DNA from: Oscillospiraceae bacterium
GTDB lineage: Bacteria > Bacillota > Clostridia > Oscillospirales > Ruminococcaceae
DNA length: 39,854 bases
Reading direction: 5' to 3'
Assembly: GCA_016296505.1 (NCBI GenBank)
Contig: JAEDJD010000019.1
Span: 1-39,854 of the forward strand
Positions 16,649-23,982 of the stretch are shown here, piece by piece. Below the pieces are notes generated by a model. That model ran no database searches. It had not been told where the DNA came from and saw only the letters and a list, made by a program, of their open reading frames with translations. Numbering within the stretch: position 1 is the first letter of the stretch; each line of letters opens with the position of its first letter. A program made the position numbers and the translations under genes.

Positions 16649-17959
16649 TTACATATCCTGCGTAGATTCTAACGCGACAGAATCTTCTTGCGATGTCGTA
16701 ACAGAATCCGAATTACTATCATCGCTTGTCATTGCTTCAGTCGATGTCATATCAGACTGGTACACAAATTCAAACTTCGGAGACTTCAAACCAAGTACGC
16801 TCCGGAGGTCATTGCCCTTCACGCGAACTTGCCCGCCGATGACTGCATAAGCGACATAGCCGCCGTCACCGTACTCAAGTTGAATCCAATCATATGGGTT
16901 ACCTGAGAGCGATACATGATAAGCTCTTTCAAGTTTTGATTTGAGTACATTCGCCTGAAAGACCAAGGTACTGTTGTAATGCGGGTCAGAAGATTCATCG
17001 TGTCTGACGGTCACGCTCTGCAAATAAGGAAGATCTGCATAGAAGATATCCTTACAGGAAGCAGTCGTACCGCCGCTTGAAGCATAAAACGAAGTGAGTG
17101 CTGGAGCATTCTCGTAATATACAACAACACCGAGAACAGAACGTACAGCATCCACAATTTTCTGGGACGGATTCGCTTTACAGATCATACCTGCACCGTA
17201 TCCATTGTAAAGATAATAGGTATAAGCTGCAACTGCTTGTGCCTTAATAGCTTCAACAGAAAAAGAATCGCCCATTTCATTATTGACAATCTGCGAAAGA
17301 ATAGATACAACGGTATCAGTCTTACCGCCGACTGTCATGGTTTCCCATTCCGAAGTACCAGTCTGAACCAGCATCGTTCCGGGATAATAAACATTCAAAA
17401 TCTGGTCATACGTCAAACCGTCATACATTGCGTAGAAGTTGGCGCCATTCTGGCTCATGCCAACGCCGTGTCCGTATCCGGAGGAATAGAACACAACGGT
17501 TTCCGGCTCCGCAGCAATGGTTTCGCGAATCGTAACGACAGGCTCCTCATAAGTTGTTACGGCAGACGTAGCAGTCGTAATATTGGTTTCACTGTCAGTC
17601 ATGACAGTTGTTGTCGTTGCAGTAGTAATCGTTGGCGTTTCGTCCGGCTCAGAATCAACTGCCTCATACCGAACAAGCATAAGGCTGTCATCATATTCAT
17701 AAAGATCAGCCTTCCGCAATTCGGCAACTTCATATGCGTCTGCACCTGACTGAAGGCTGCTGCGCGAGTCGGCAGGTCCTGAAACGGCTTGTACGTCCGT
17801 CTCATTCTCACAGCCTTCTGTTGTAGCGGCAAACGCAATATTGGCAGCTCTTGAGCGCAGCATGGCATCTCTGTCGCTCTGCATTGCACATGTACTGGTG
17901 AAACACAAAGCCATTGCAACCAGAATTGCCACGCGGTTTCTTCGCGTTCGAGCTTGCAT
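16649..17959 (-). CDS. SpoIID/LytB-like protein with permuted domain order
   Basis: A 436-residue exported protein. A signal peptide or membrane anchor covers residues 8-25 (VAILVAMALCFTSTCA). A Thr-rich linker (about 105-150) precedes the SpoIID-like region. GYGHGVGMSQNGA is at 161-173 and NVYYPGT at 189-195, elements that normally end a SpoIID domain. The part that normally comes first follows: NNEMGDSFSVEAIKAQAVAAYTYYL (228-250, Glu228 at the place of the catalytic Glu of SpoIID), then TSFYASSGGTT (289-299) and LPYLQSV. SpoIID-type enzymes are lytic transglycosylases acting on peptidoglycan without stem peptides. I chose ATG 17959 (GGAG 7 nt upstream) over GTG 17986. A structured leader precedes it. 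Confidence 0.85.
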   Translation of the reverse strand: MQARTRRNRVAILVAMALCFTSTCAMQSDRDAMLRSRAANIAFAATTEGCENETDVQAVSGPADSRSSLQSGADAYEVAELRKADLYEYDDSLMLVRYEAVDSEPDETPTITTATTTTVMTDSETNITTATSAVTTYEEPVVTIRETIAAEPETVVFYSSGYGHGVGMSQNGANFYAMYDGLTYDQILNVYYPGTMLVQTGTSEWETMTVGGKTDTVVSILSQIVNNEMGDSFSVEAIKAQAVAAYTYYLYNGYGAGMICKANPSQKIVDAVRSVLGVVVYYENAPALTSFYASSGGTTASCKDIFYADLPYLQSVTVRHDESSDPHYNSTLVFQANVLKSKLERAYHVSLSGNPYDWIQLEYGDGGYVAYAVIGGQVRVKGNDLRSVLGLKSPKFEFVYQSDMTSTEAMTSDDSNSDSVTTSQEDSVALESTQDM

Positions 17960-18300
17960 AATTATTCTCCAATATATCAATCTCACCGGGTTTGCCCGGC
18001 TTTATTTCCCCAAGATTGCTGTGGGGATTTTGTCTAATCGTTCGTGTCCTCCCTTCGCCGTCCGGCCGATCCCAATCCGACCTTTCAGCGCGCGCTATTC
18101 AGGAACAACGCGTTGTTCTCCGTCGCAGTTTGCCTGCGTACATCTCTCTGTTAAGCTGATGATTCTCATATCGTGGAGATGTGCTCCGCATCAATGACTG
18201 CGGGTGAGGGGGGCTGTACGCCCACCACTCAGATACGATATGAGACAGCATAACCGAAAGAAAACAGTCCGCACAAAGCGGAAACAAGTACGTTTACCTC
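17960..18300 (-). ncRNA. Structured leader upstream of the SpoIID-like gene (candidate)
   Basis: About 340 bp without a convincing gene. On the minus strand it holds a long-range 10-bp stem (18244-18235 with 18174-18165), a GC-rich hairpin around 18215, the stretch GAGAGATGTAC (18148-18138) and GTTGTTCCT (18109-18101), a TCCCCA/TTGGGGA hairpin near 18007-18027 and GCCGGG/CCCGGT near 17986-18001, just before the gene. Two of the blocks recur in the leader of the sortase gene. AAGGAGG at 18302-18296 with a TTG at 18287 would allow a 62-codon ORF, but its sequence is not protein-like. Confidence 0.45.
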
Positions 18301-18351
18301 CTTGACATCCCATTCCCTTTCAGTTTGATTTCCGTGAAATCAAAACCTGAA

Positions 18352-19914
18352 TTACGCATTTGGACCATAGGGTACAAATTTCTTGGGATCGTAATTAACA
18401 GGGCGGCCCGATTTATAATAGGCCTTAGGGTACAGCACATTGTCATTCAACGTGGCATTCTCTGTTCCCTTTTTCAGGTCTTCGCCGGCACGAACTTCTC
18501 GACACATCAGTATCAGCTTGGCATTGGCGACCAGTCCGTTGCACGTGTACAGCGACAAGAGTTGATCTCCATACTTCACATCGACATTTGTGTTGATCAT
18601 TGTGCGTTTTTTTGCTTCGTTCACATAATCATAAAACGCGTTTTCGTCCTCGAAATCGAGTGTATTCCAGCAATCAAAGGCATATTCAGAATCATAATCT
18701 TCACCGTCAACGATAAAGACTGCAAAGATTTTGAATTGATAATCCTTATAAAGCGAGGAATAGTTGACGATTGGATGCTGGCTGTAGAATGACGGATTGT
18801 TGATATAATCGCGCAGACTTCCAAACATCGTTTTATTATTCATGTTATGTCCGTAAATGAAAACATTTCCGGAATTGTCATAGACACGACGGTGATCGAC
18901 TACTTCATCAAAGTGATTCCGGTAATCCATAAAAATACAGCCGGATTTACTCTGCTCCTGCATAAACGTTCGATAGAGATAGTAGTCATTGGGGTTCAGA
19001 TTCGGATCACTTAATTTTTGTTTCTGCACGACGGGATAGCTGACCTGAGTTCCCTCGATATTGATATAACCAACAGCGTCGGGATTCAAAGGATACAGCG
19101 TTTCTCCGTAGTGGTTGAAATCGAGCCACTCGGTTTCACCGGTTACAAGCTGTTCCTGTTGATCATTCTCTGAAAAATGTCGATTTGCCCTTGATTCTTC
19201 AATTCGTGCCTGCAAATCCTTATACATCTGCTTTGCCTTGTACAGGTCGATATAGTAGCTGCTAATCAGGAATGTACAGACGCCGACAATCACCAATGCA
19301 ACAGAAAAGACAATCTTCCGGAACGACTCAAACAAGGAATCGCCTTTCCACGGAACAAAAAATTTCAGTATCTCCTTAAACGAATAAGTTTTGCGTTTTT
19401 TCTTTCGGTTTTCCTTCTGCTGCCGCGGTACTGCCTCCGGGTTCGCCGCTGACTGAGCCACCGTATGCGTCTCAGGTCTTGGCGTTCTCGTATGCCGTAC
19501 TGCAGCCTTTAGTTCTTCTGCCGATGCAGCTGTAACCGCATCCCGTCGAGCATACTGCTCTACGGATGCATCCGGTTCACCGGAAGAATATTCGACATTG
19601 GGCTGTTCAGCGGTTTTGCTGTGACGTTTTTCTTCGACTTCATCTAAAATTGCCGCAATGTCGTCCCAATTACGACTCTGTCCTCTTTCCGTTTCCTGAA
19701 GTACATCTCTCAGACGATCCTCTGCTGAATTCTCCGCACGTGCTGCGGCACCCTTCAGCATCCGATGTGCACCGTATGTTCTTCTAGTACCGTTCTGAGT
19801 GACATCCGCCCGAAGCGGGGAATCATGTTCGGGTACTGCATTCTGCGTACCGGAAGTTTCCTTCGGCGCGTCAGAGCAGCTAGGTTCTTGATAGGGATTT
19901 TGCCTGATATCCAT
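18352..19914 (-). CDS. Class B-type sortase with long cytoplasmic N-terminus
   Basis: A 520-residue membrane transpeptidase. Residues 1-200 are polar, charged and low in complexity, ending in a basic cluster (KENRKKKRKTY), and precede a single membrane helix at about 201-222. The C-terminal sortase domain (about 265-475) carries the catalytic His356 in IYGHNMNN, Cys458 in SLYTCN, and an Arg in CREVR (472 or 475). SortB enzymes attach proteins to peptidoglycan or link pilins; no substrate with a sorting signal is seen in the window. Classic sortases have only a short tail before the helix, so the 200-residue extension is unusual. I chose ATG 19914 (GGAGG 7 nt upstream) over 19938. Confidence 0.9.
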   Translation of the reverse strand: MDIRQNPYQEPSCSDAPKETSGTQNAVPEHDSPLRADVTQNGTRRTYGAHRMLKGAAARAENSAEDRLRDVLQETERGQSRNWDDIAAILDEVEEKRHSKTAEQPNVEYSSGEPDASVEQYARRDAVTAASAEELKAAVRHTRTPRPETHTVAQSAANPEAVPRQQKENRKKKRKTYSFKEILKFFVPWKGDSLFESFRKIVFSVALVIVGVCTFLISSYYIDLYKAKQMYKDLQARIEESRANRHFSENDQQEQLVTGETEWLDFNHYGETLYPLNPDAVGYINIEGTQVSYPVVQKQKLSDPNLNPNDYYLYRTFMQEQSKSGCIFMDYRNHFDEVVDHRRVYDNSGNVFIYGHNMNNKTMFGSLRDYINNPSFYSQHPIVNYSSLYKDYQFKIFAVFIVDGEDYDSEYAFDCWNTLDFEDENAFYDYVNEAKKRTMINTNVDVKYGDQLLSLYTCNGLVANAKLILMCREVRAGEDLKKGTENATLNDNVLYPKAYYKSGRPVNYDPKKFVPYGPNA

Positions 19915-20403
19915 TTGAACGCCTCCATCAATTTGCATTTACTCTGTTTCGGACTGGCATAGGAACAACTCAGTCTTTGCACAAAGCATTTGCACAGGTT
20001 AATGCTTTGAGAGTCTGTACATCTCTCAATCAGCAGTCATTCTCCATATCGGAGATCACATTCATGAAATTTCGCCGAATATGCCGGTTAAACCCGACAG
20101 CAGCATTGCTCCAACCGACAGAAACCGTGTCAACAGAAGGCTGGAAGTTCCGCCATTCTGCTCCGGAATCTCACCTGCCAGTTACCCGTTGGATTCAAAC
20201 ACTGTGACGCCGGCAAGCCGGCAGATCACAGTCCGGAAATCCGCTGATTCACCGGACAAGGATATGAAGCGAGTTTCGCTCCATCCGGTCAGGGCAGCCG
20301 CAGCACCGGTTACAAAACACGGGATGCGCCTGACACTGATGTATCGTTCAGAGAACAGGTTCGCAAAACGAGTATTCCATCGTTCATAATGCTCCTATTC
20401 TCA
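19915..20403 (-). ncRNA. Long structured leader upstream of the sortase gene (candidate)
   Basis: About 490 nt lie between the promoter and the sortase. The stretch is GC-rich and full of inverted repeats, including CTGTGA...TCACAG enclosing GCCGGC-TT-GCCGGC at 20231-20202 and TCCGG/CCGGA at about 20257-20233. Near its 3' end it carries TCTCCGATATGGAGA, GAGAGATGTAC (20027-20017) and GTTGTTCCT (19969-19961), the same blocks as in the SpoIID-like gene leader. A small ORF (MNDGILVLRTCSLN..., 25 codons) starts near the promoter after AGGAG. A stop-free stretch of about 70 codons also exists, without a start codon. No known riboswitch class was recognised. Confidence 0.45.
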
Positions 20404-20409
20404 TACCAT

Positions 20410-20439
20410 ATTGTACTACATCAGGCGGCATATTGTCAA
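20410..20439 (-). promoter_or_regulatory. SigA promoter of the sortase transcript
   Basis: On the minus strand TTGACA (20439-20434), an 18-bp spacer and TACAAT (20415-20410). Confidence 0.75.
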
Positions 20440-20550
20440 GTCGCGCTCGTTACATTTGTGATACAAACTAATTTCAGCACACCAAAAGCAGTCATTCATT
20501 GACATTTACGCCAAATCATTATTTGATTGATTGAAATGTCCGTCCAAATA

Positions 20551-20566
20551 TGTTCCACATGAAACA
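20551..20566. promoter_or_regulatory. Near-consensus parS site
   Basis: TGTTCCACATGAAACA matches the ParB/Spo0J site TGTTNCACGTGAAACA at 15 of 16 positions; the central CACGTG is CACATG. It is intergenic, 5 bp past the thiI stop. Confidence 0.6.
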
Positions 20567-20570
20567 ACAC

Positions 20571-21782
20571 TCAAAGCATTTGATTTTCCGAGATATGCTG
20601 TGCAAACACCTTTTTTTCTGCGCCAGCAACCGCCGCTTCCACCATCGGTGCAAAATCAACTAGTGCCTGTGCAGCAGCAACGTCTTCCAGACGCGGTCTG
20701 AGCTTTGGATGCCGCGGCGTAAAGACCGTGCAGCAGTCCTCATATGGCTGTATTGAAATATCAAACGTATCAATTTTGCGCGATATTTCGACGATTTCGG
20801 TTTTATCCATGCCCACCAGCGGACGAAGCACCGGCATCGTTGCGACAGCATCCGTACATTGCAGTGCAGGAAGCGTCTGGCTGGCAACCTGTCCGAGACT
20901 TTCGCCTGTGATAATCGCGCCGCAGTCCTCACGTTCAGCAAGACGACACGCAATCTCCATCATCAAACGGCGCATCAGAATCGTGAAGTATTCCTCCGGA
21001 CAATTTCGCTGAAGCTGTTCCTGAATTTCCGTAAACGGTACGCAGTAAAACGCCATACTGCCGCACCATGGAGTCAGCTTTTCACAGAGCTGTTCCACTT
21101 TCAGCAGCGCGCGTTCCGAAGTATATGGCGGCGACGCAAAATGACAAGCCGTGATGCGCAGACCGCGCTTTGCCATCATGTATGCGGCAACCGGACTGTC
21201 TATACCGCCGGAAAGCAGCAGCATCGCATTGCCTGCCGTCCCCACCGGCAATCCGCCGGCGCCTCTTTCACGCGCAGCATGAACATAAGCGTTGAGATCC
21301 CGAATCTCAACCGTTACCGTCACATCCGGATGATTGACATCGACGCTCAGATGCGGATAGTTTTCCAGCAGAATACCGCCTAAGTCTGCACAGATCTGCG
21401 GCGATTTCATTGGAAATGTCTTATCCGCGCGCTTTGCCTCAACTTTAAAAGTCTTAGCGGCGTTCAGCGCGTCCGCAAGATACGGAATCGCACGCGCCGA
21501 AATATCAGCAAACGATTTTTCACAGCTCAAAGCGCGTGCGAGCGCTGCGATGCCAAATACTTTTTTCAGACGAGGCATTGCTTCTGCAAGCAATTCATCA
21601 CAGGCTTCATCGGTATCCGCTTCCGGCATAACATATATCGTTGACTGTGCCTTGGAATACGAAAACTTACCTAGCTTTTTCAGCCGATACCGGATATTCC
21701 GCAAAAGAACGTCCTCAAAGGAGCTTCTATTCTGCCCCTTTAGCGCCATTTCACCGTATTTTACCAGAATAATCTCTCTCAT
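20571..21782 (-). CDS. thiI: tRNA 4-thiouridine synthetase / sulfurtransferase
   Basis: A 403-residue cytosolic enzyme that thiolates U8 of tRNA and can supply sulfur to thiamine synthesis. An N-terminal ferredoxin-like plus THUMP region (MREIILVKYGEMALKGQNR...) precedes the PP-loop ATPase motif LLSGGIDSPVAAYMM near residues 188-202. The C-terminal rhodanese domain of the E. coli enzyme is absent, as is usual in Firmicutes; these receive sulfur from a dedicated cysteine desulfurase, here encoded two genes upstream. AAGAGG precedes ATG 21782. Confidence 0.95.
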   Translation of the reverse strand: MREIILVKYGEMALKGQNRSSFEDVLLRNIRYRLKKLGKFSYSKAQSTIYVMPEADTDEACDELLAEAMPRLKKVFGIAALARALSCEKSFADISARAIPYLADALNAAKTFKVEAKRADKTFPMKSPQICADLGGILLENYPHLSVDVNHPDVTVTVEIRDLNAYVHAARERGAGGLPVGTAGNAMLLLSGGIDSPVAAYMMAKRGLRITACHFASPPYTSERALLKVEQLCEKLTPWCGSMAFYCVPFTEIQEQLQRNCPEEYFTILMRRLMMEIACRLAEREDCGAIITGESLGQVASQTLPALQCTDAVATMPVLRPLVGMDKTEIVEISRKIDTFDISIQPYEDCCTVFTPRHPKLRPRLEDVAAAQALVDFAPMVEAAVAGAEKKVFAQHISENQML

Positions 21783-21839
21783 TTTAAAAAGCCTCTTTCT
21801 AAATATTTAACAATAGTATAAAAACGACTGCACATCCGA

Positions 21840-22289
21840 TCATATTGTTTCATCAGCAAGCAAGCGGTACATGGTAATCATGCCCGGATTGCGCTGAAAC
21901 CCATTTTTAATGTAAAAGCGCTCACTTGGATAACCGTGCGTCGTCTGCAGTACAATGCTCACGCAGCCTTCCGCTCGCATTTCCGCAATAATCTGCCGCA
22001 TCAGCGCAGAACCAATGCCCATTCCTTGTATCTCCGCCGCAGCGCAGAATTCGTCAATCACATATTCTTTTCCATGCAGATATGTACATATCCTGCCGGC
22101 AGCCACAGCAACAATCCTGCCATCCTTTTCATATACAAATCCTCGCGAGTAAGGCGTACCCGTCAGCTCGGAAATCCGCGCTTCTGCAAGAGCCTGCGTC
22201 CAGTTTTCGTTCCAAGGCGCTGCCGCAAATGCACTGCAAAATACGGCTGCACATTCCGATAAATCACACGCTTCATATTTGCGAATCAT
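21840..22289 (-). CDS. GNAT N-acetyltransferase
   Basis: A 149-residue GNAT protein. The acetyl-CoA site is in IDEFCAAAEIQGMGIGSALMRQI and the C-terminal part reads TTHGYPSERFYIKNGFQRNPGMITMYR. The acceptor is unknown. It lies between iscS (18 bp) and thiI (57 bp) on the same strand and is likely co-transcribed; no functional link to tRNA thiolation can be read from the sequence. Confidence 0.85.
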   Translation of the reverse strand: MIRKYEACDLSECAAVFCSAFAAAPWNENWTQALAEARISELTGTPYSRGFVYEKDGRIVAVAAGRICTYLHGKEYVIDEFCAAAEIQGMGIGSALMRQIIAEMRAEGCVSIVLQTTHGYPSERFYIKNGFQRNPGMITMYRLLADETI

Positions 22290-22307
22290 GCAGCAAGCTC
22301 CTTTATA

Positions 22308-23444
22308 TTACCGTTTATGTACAAGCTGTTCCTGCGCCTCTTTCAACGCAGTACAAAGCGCTGTAATATCCGCATCTGTATTCTCCGCATGAAAACTCAC
22401 GCGCAGCGTACTGTCTGCAAGATCCTGTGTGACGCCGAACTGCTGCAACACGCCGCTTTGCTTCCCTTTTGAACAGGCAGAACCGCTCGATACATATATT
22501 TCACGGTCAGAAAGAAAATGCAGCATTGTCTCAGAACGCAGTCCTTTGACCGAAAAACTTAGAATATATGGACTGCCGTTTTCGGGAGAATTGATTGCTA
22601 CGCCTTCCAAATCTGAAAGCTGTCGGACGCATTCGCTGCGCAAACTGGATACATATTCCGCACGTTCCGCAATCGTACCGCGCAGTTCATTGACCGCCGC
22701 GCCGAATCCGACAATCAGCGGTACCGATTCCGTTCCCGGACGAATCGTACCTTCCTGTTCGCCGCCCTTCATCAATGGAATCAGGCGGACTCCCTTTTTA
22801 TGATACAGCGCACCGACTCCCTTGCAGGCATAAACCTTATGTCCGCTGATCGTCAGCAAATCCGCATTGAGCTTCACTGGATTTACGGGCAGCTTCATGA
22901 AGCCCTGCACTGCGTCGCAATGCGTGATGATCTGCGGATATGTCCGCTTGATTTGTGCAAACGCCTGCTGTACCGGCAGAATCGCGCCGACTTCATTGTT
23001 TACCAGCATCATGCTGACAAGACACGTTGCATCGTCAACCGCTGCGGCAATATCCTCCGCGTGCAGGACGCCGTCCGCATCCGGTGCAACGCGAATGACT
23101 TCATAGCCCTCGGTTTCAAGCAGATCAAACGCACCTTTTACTGAAGCGTGTTCAACGGTCGTCGTAACAACGCGGCGTTTCCGTTTGCCATATGCATACG
23201 CTGCGCCTCGTATCGCCAAATGATTGCTTTCCGTCGCACCGGATGTAAATGTGATAGAAGCGCTCTCACATCCGAGCGCTGCGGCGATCTGTTTTCGCGC
23301 CTGCTCCATACGGAGCTGCGCCTCCAATCCGAATCGGTGCAGCGAGGACGGATTGCCGTATGTCTCTCGCATCATTTCGCACATCGCGTTCAGACACGCT
23401 TCCCCCGGACGAGAGGTTGCGGCAGAATCCAGATAGATCGTCAT
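22308..23444 (-). CDS. Cysteine desulfurase (IscS/NifS-like)
   Basis: A 378-residue PLP enzyme taking sulfur from cysteine as an enzyme persulfide. The PLP lysine is Lys203 in ISGHKVYACKG and the persulfide cysteine is Cys324 in SSGSACSKGKQSGV, in a loop typical of group I desulfurases. With thiI in the same operon, this is most likely the partner (often named NifZ or IscS) for 4-thiouridine formation. ATG 23444 is preferred; the GTG at 23459 sits immediately after its possible ribosome site and is too close. Confidence 0.93.
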   Translation of the reverse strand: MTIYLDSAATSRPGEACLNAMCEMMRETYGNPSSLHRFGLEAQLRMEQARKQIAAALGCESASITFTSGATESNHLAIRGAAYAYGKRKRRVVTTTVEHASVKGAFDLLETEGYEVIRVAPDADGVLHAEDIAAAVDDATCLVSMMLVNNEVGAILPVQQAFAQIKRTYPQIITHCDAVQGFMKLPVNPVKLNADLLTISGHKVYACKGVGALYHKKGVRLIPLMKGGEQEGTIRPGTESVPLIVGFGAAVNELRGTIAERAEYVSSLRSECVRQLSDLEGVAINSPENGSPYILSFSVKGLRSETMLHFLSDREIYVSSGSACSKGKQSGVLQQFGVTQDLADSTLRVSFHAENTDADITALCTALKEAQEQLVHKR

Positions 23445-23482
23445 AACTTGAAATTCCACTCCCTCATTTTTACTCTTTTCCT

Positions 23483-23511
23483 ATTATAACACACTTTTTA
23501 GAAAATTGCAA
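23483..23511 (-). promoter_or_regulatory. Promoter of iscS-GNAT-thiI
   Basis: On the minus strand TTGCAA (23511-23506), 17-bp spacer, perfect TATAAT (23488-23483). Confidence 0.78.
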
Positions 23512-23542
23512 AAAAATATTTTGAAAAATTTGCGAAAATCCC

Positions 23543-23571
23543 TTGACAAATCTTTTGAATTGTGATATAAT
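23543..23571 (+). promoter_or_regulatory. Consensus extended -10 promoter of the tRNA genes
   Basis: A perfect TTGACA (23543-23548), 17-bp spacer, TGA-extended perfect TATAAT (23566-23571), about 34 bp ahead of tRNA-Leu. It is divergent from the iscS promoter. Confidence 0.92.
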
Positions 23572-23604
23572 AACAAAGTCGCAAGGGAATAGCGACAAGG
23601 ATGT

Positions 23605-23688
23605 GCGGATATGGCGGAATTGGCAGACGCGCATGGTTCAGGTCCATGTGATAGCAATATCATGGAGGTTCAAGTCCTCTTATCCGCA
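23605..23688 (+). tRNA. tRNA-Leu(CAG)
   Basis: An 84-nt class II tRNA. Acceptor GCGGATA pairs with TATCCGC, the anticodon loop TTCAGGT gives CAG, a long variable arm is present (TGATAGCAATATCA), and the T-loop is GTTCAAGTC. CCA is not directly encoded after the discriminator A. Confidence 0.96.
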
Positions 23689-23691
23689 TCC

Positions 23692-23730
23692 AAATCCCTC
23701 ATACATCTTGTATGAGGGATTTTTAATTTA
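23692..23730 (+). terminator. Terminator between tRNA-Leu and tRNA-Gly
   Basis: AAATCCCTCATAC pairs perfectly with GTATGAGGGATTT over a 5-nt loop and is followed by TTAATTT. It lies 5 bp before tRNA-Gly. Confidence 0.88.
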
Positions 23731-23734
23731 TCGT

Positions 23735-23805
23735 GCAGATGTAGTTTAATGGTAAAACATCAGCTTCCCAAGCTGAGGTCGGGGGTTCGATTCCCCTCAT
23801 CTGCT
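23735..23805 (+). tRNA. tRNA-Gly(CCC)
   Basis: A 71-nt tRNA. Acceptor GCAGATG pairs with CATCTGC, the anticodon loop TTCCCAA gives CCC, and the T-arm contains GGTTCGATTCC. CCA is not encoded. An apparent reverse-strand ORF over it is an artefact of the tRNA sequence. Confidence 0.95.
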
Positions 23806-23944
23806 TACGGATAAATGCCACGCATTTACGTTTTTGACGTAGACGCGGGGCTTTTCTTTTTTCCTTTTCTTGAGAAAATATGACACGAACAGAATAAATC
23901 GCCGCTTTACGCAGCTGCAATAAGGATACAAACCCATCTCATCA

Positions 23945-23980
23945 ATCCGAGCCATCACTTCAAATGGCTCGGATTTTTCT
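23945..23980 (+). terminator. Terminator beside the recombinase gene
   Basis: An 11-bp stem ATCCGAGCCAT / ATGGCTCGGAT followed by TTTTTCTTTT on the plus strand. It faces the tRNA-Gly transcript and also ends at the 3' end of the recombinase gene. Confidence 0.85.
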
Positions 23981-23982
23981 TT

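Noticed and set aside
18099..18287. 62-codon ORF starting TTG after AAGGAGG in the SpoIID-like gene leader
   Set aside because: The ribosome site is good, but the peptide is unlike a folded protein, and the block it shares with the sortase leader is interrupted by a stop in the matching frame there, arguing for RNA-level conservation.
17987..18300. c-di-AMP (ydaO) riboswitch ahead of a cell-wall gene
   Set aside because: The gene context fits, but the conserved core elements of that class could not be located in the leader.
20081..20389. 102-codon plus-strand ORF in the sortase leader
   Set aside because: No ribosome site or promoter, no recognisable features, and it lies antisense to a region with strong RNA structure.
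23735..23805. tRNA-Gly 3' end as the attachment site of the island
   Set aside because: No repeat of the tRNA 3' end was found near 29900-30080, and large serine recombinases seldom use tRNA ends.
23723..23920. Reverse-strand ORF with GIEPPTSAWEADVLPLNY
   Set aside because: This is the antisense translation of tRNA-Gly, a known false gene type. The same applies to the two reverse ORFs over tRNA-Ser and tRNA-Ala (39500-39831).
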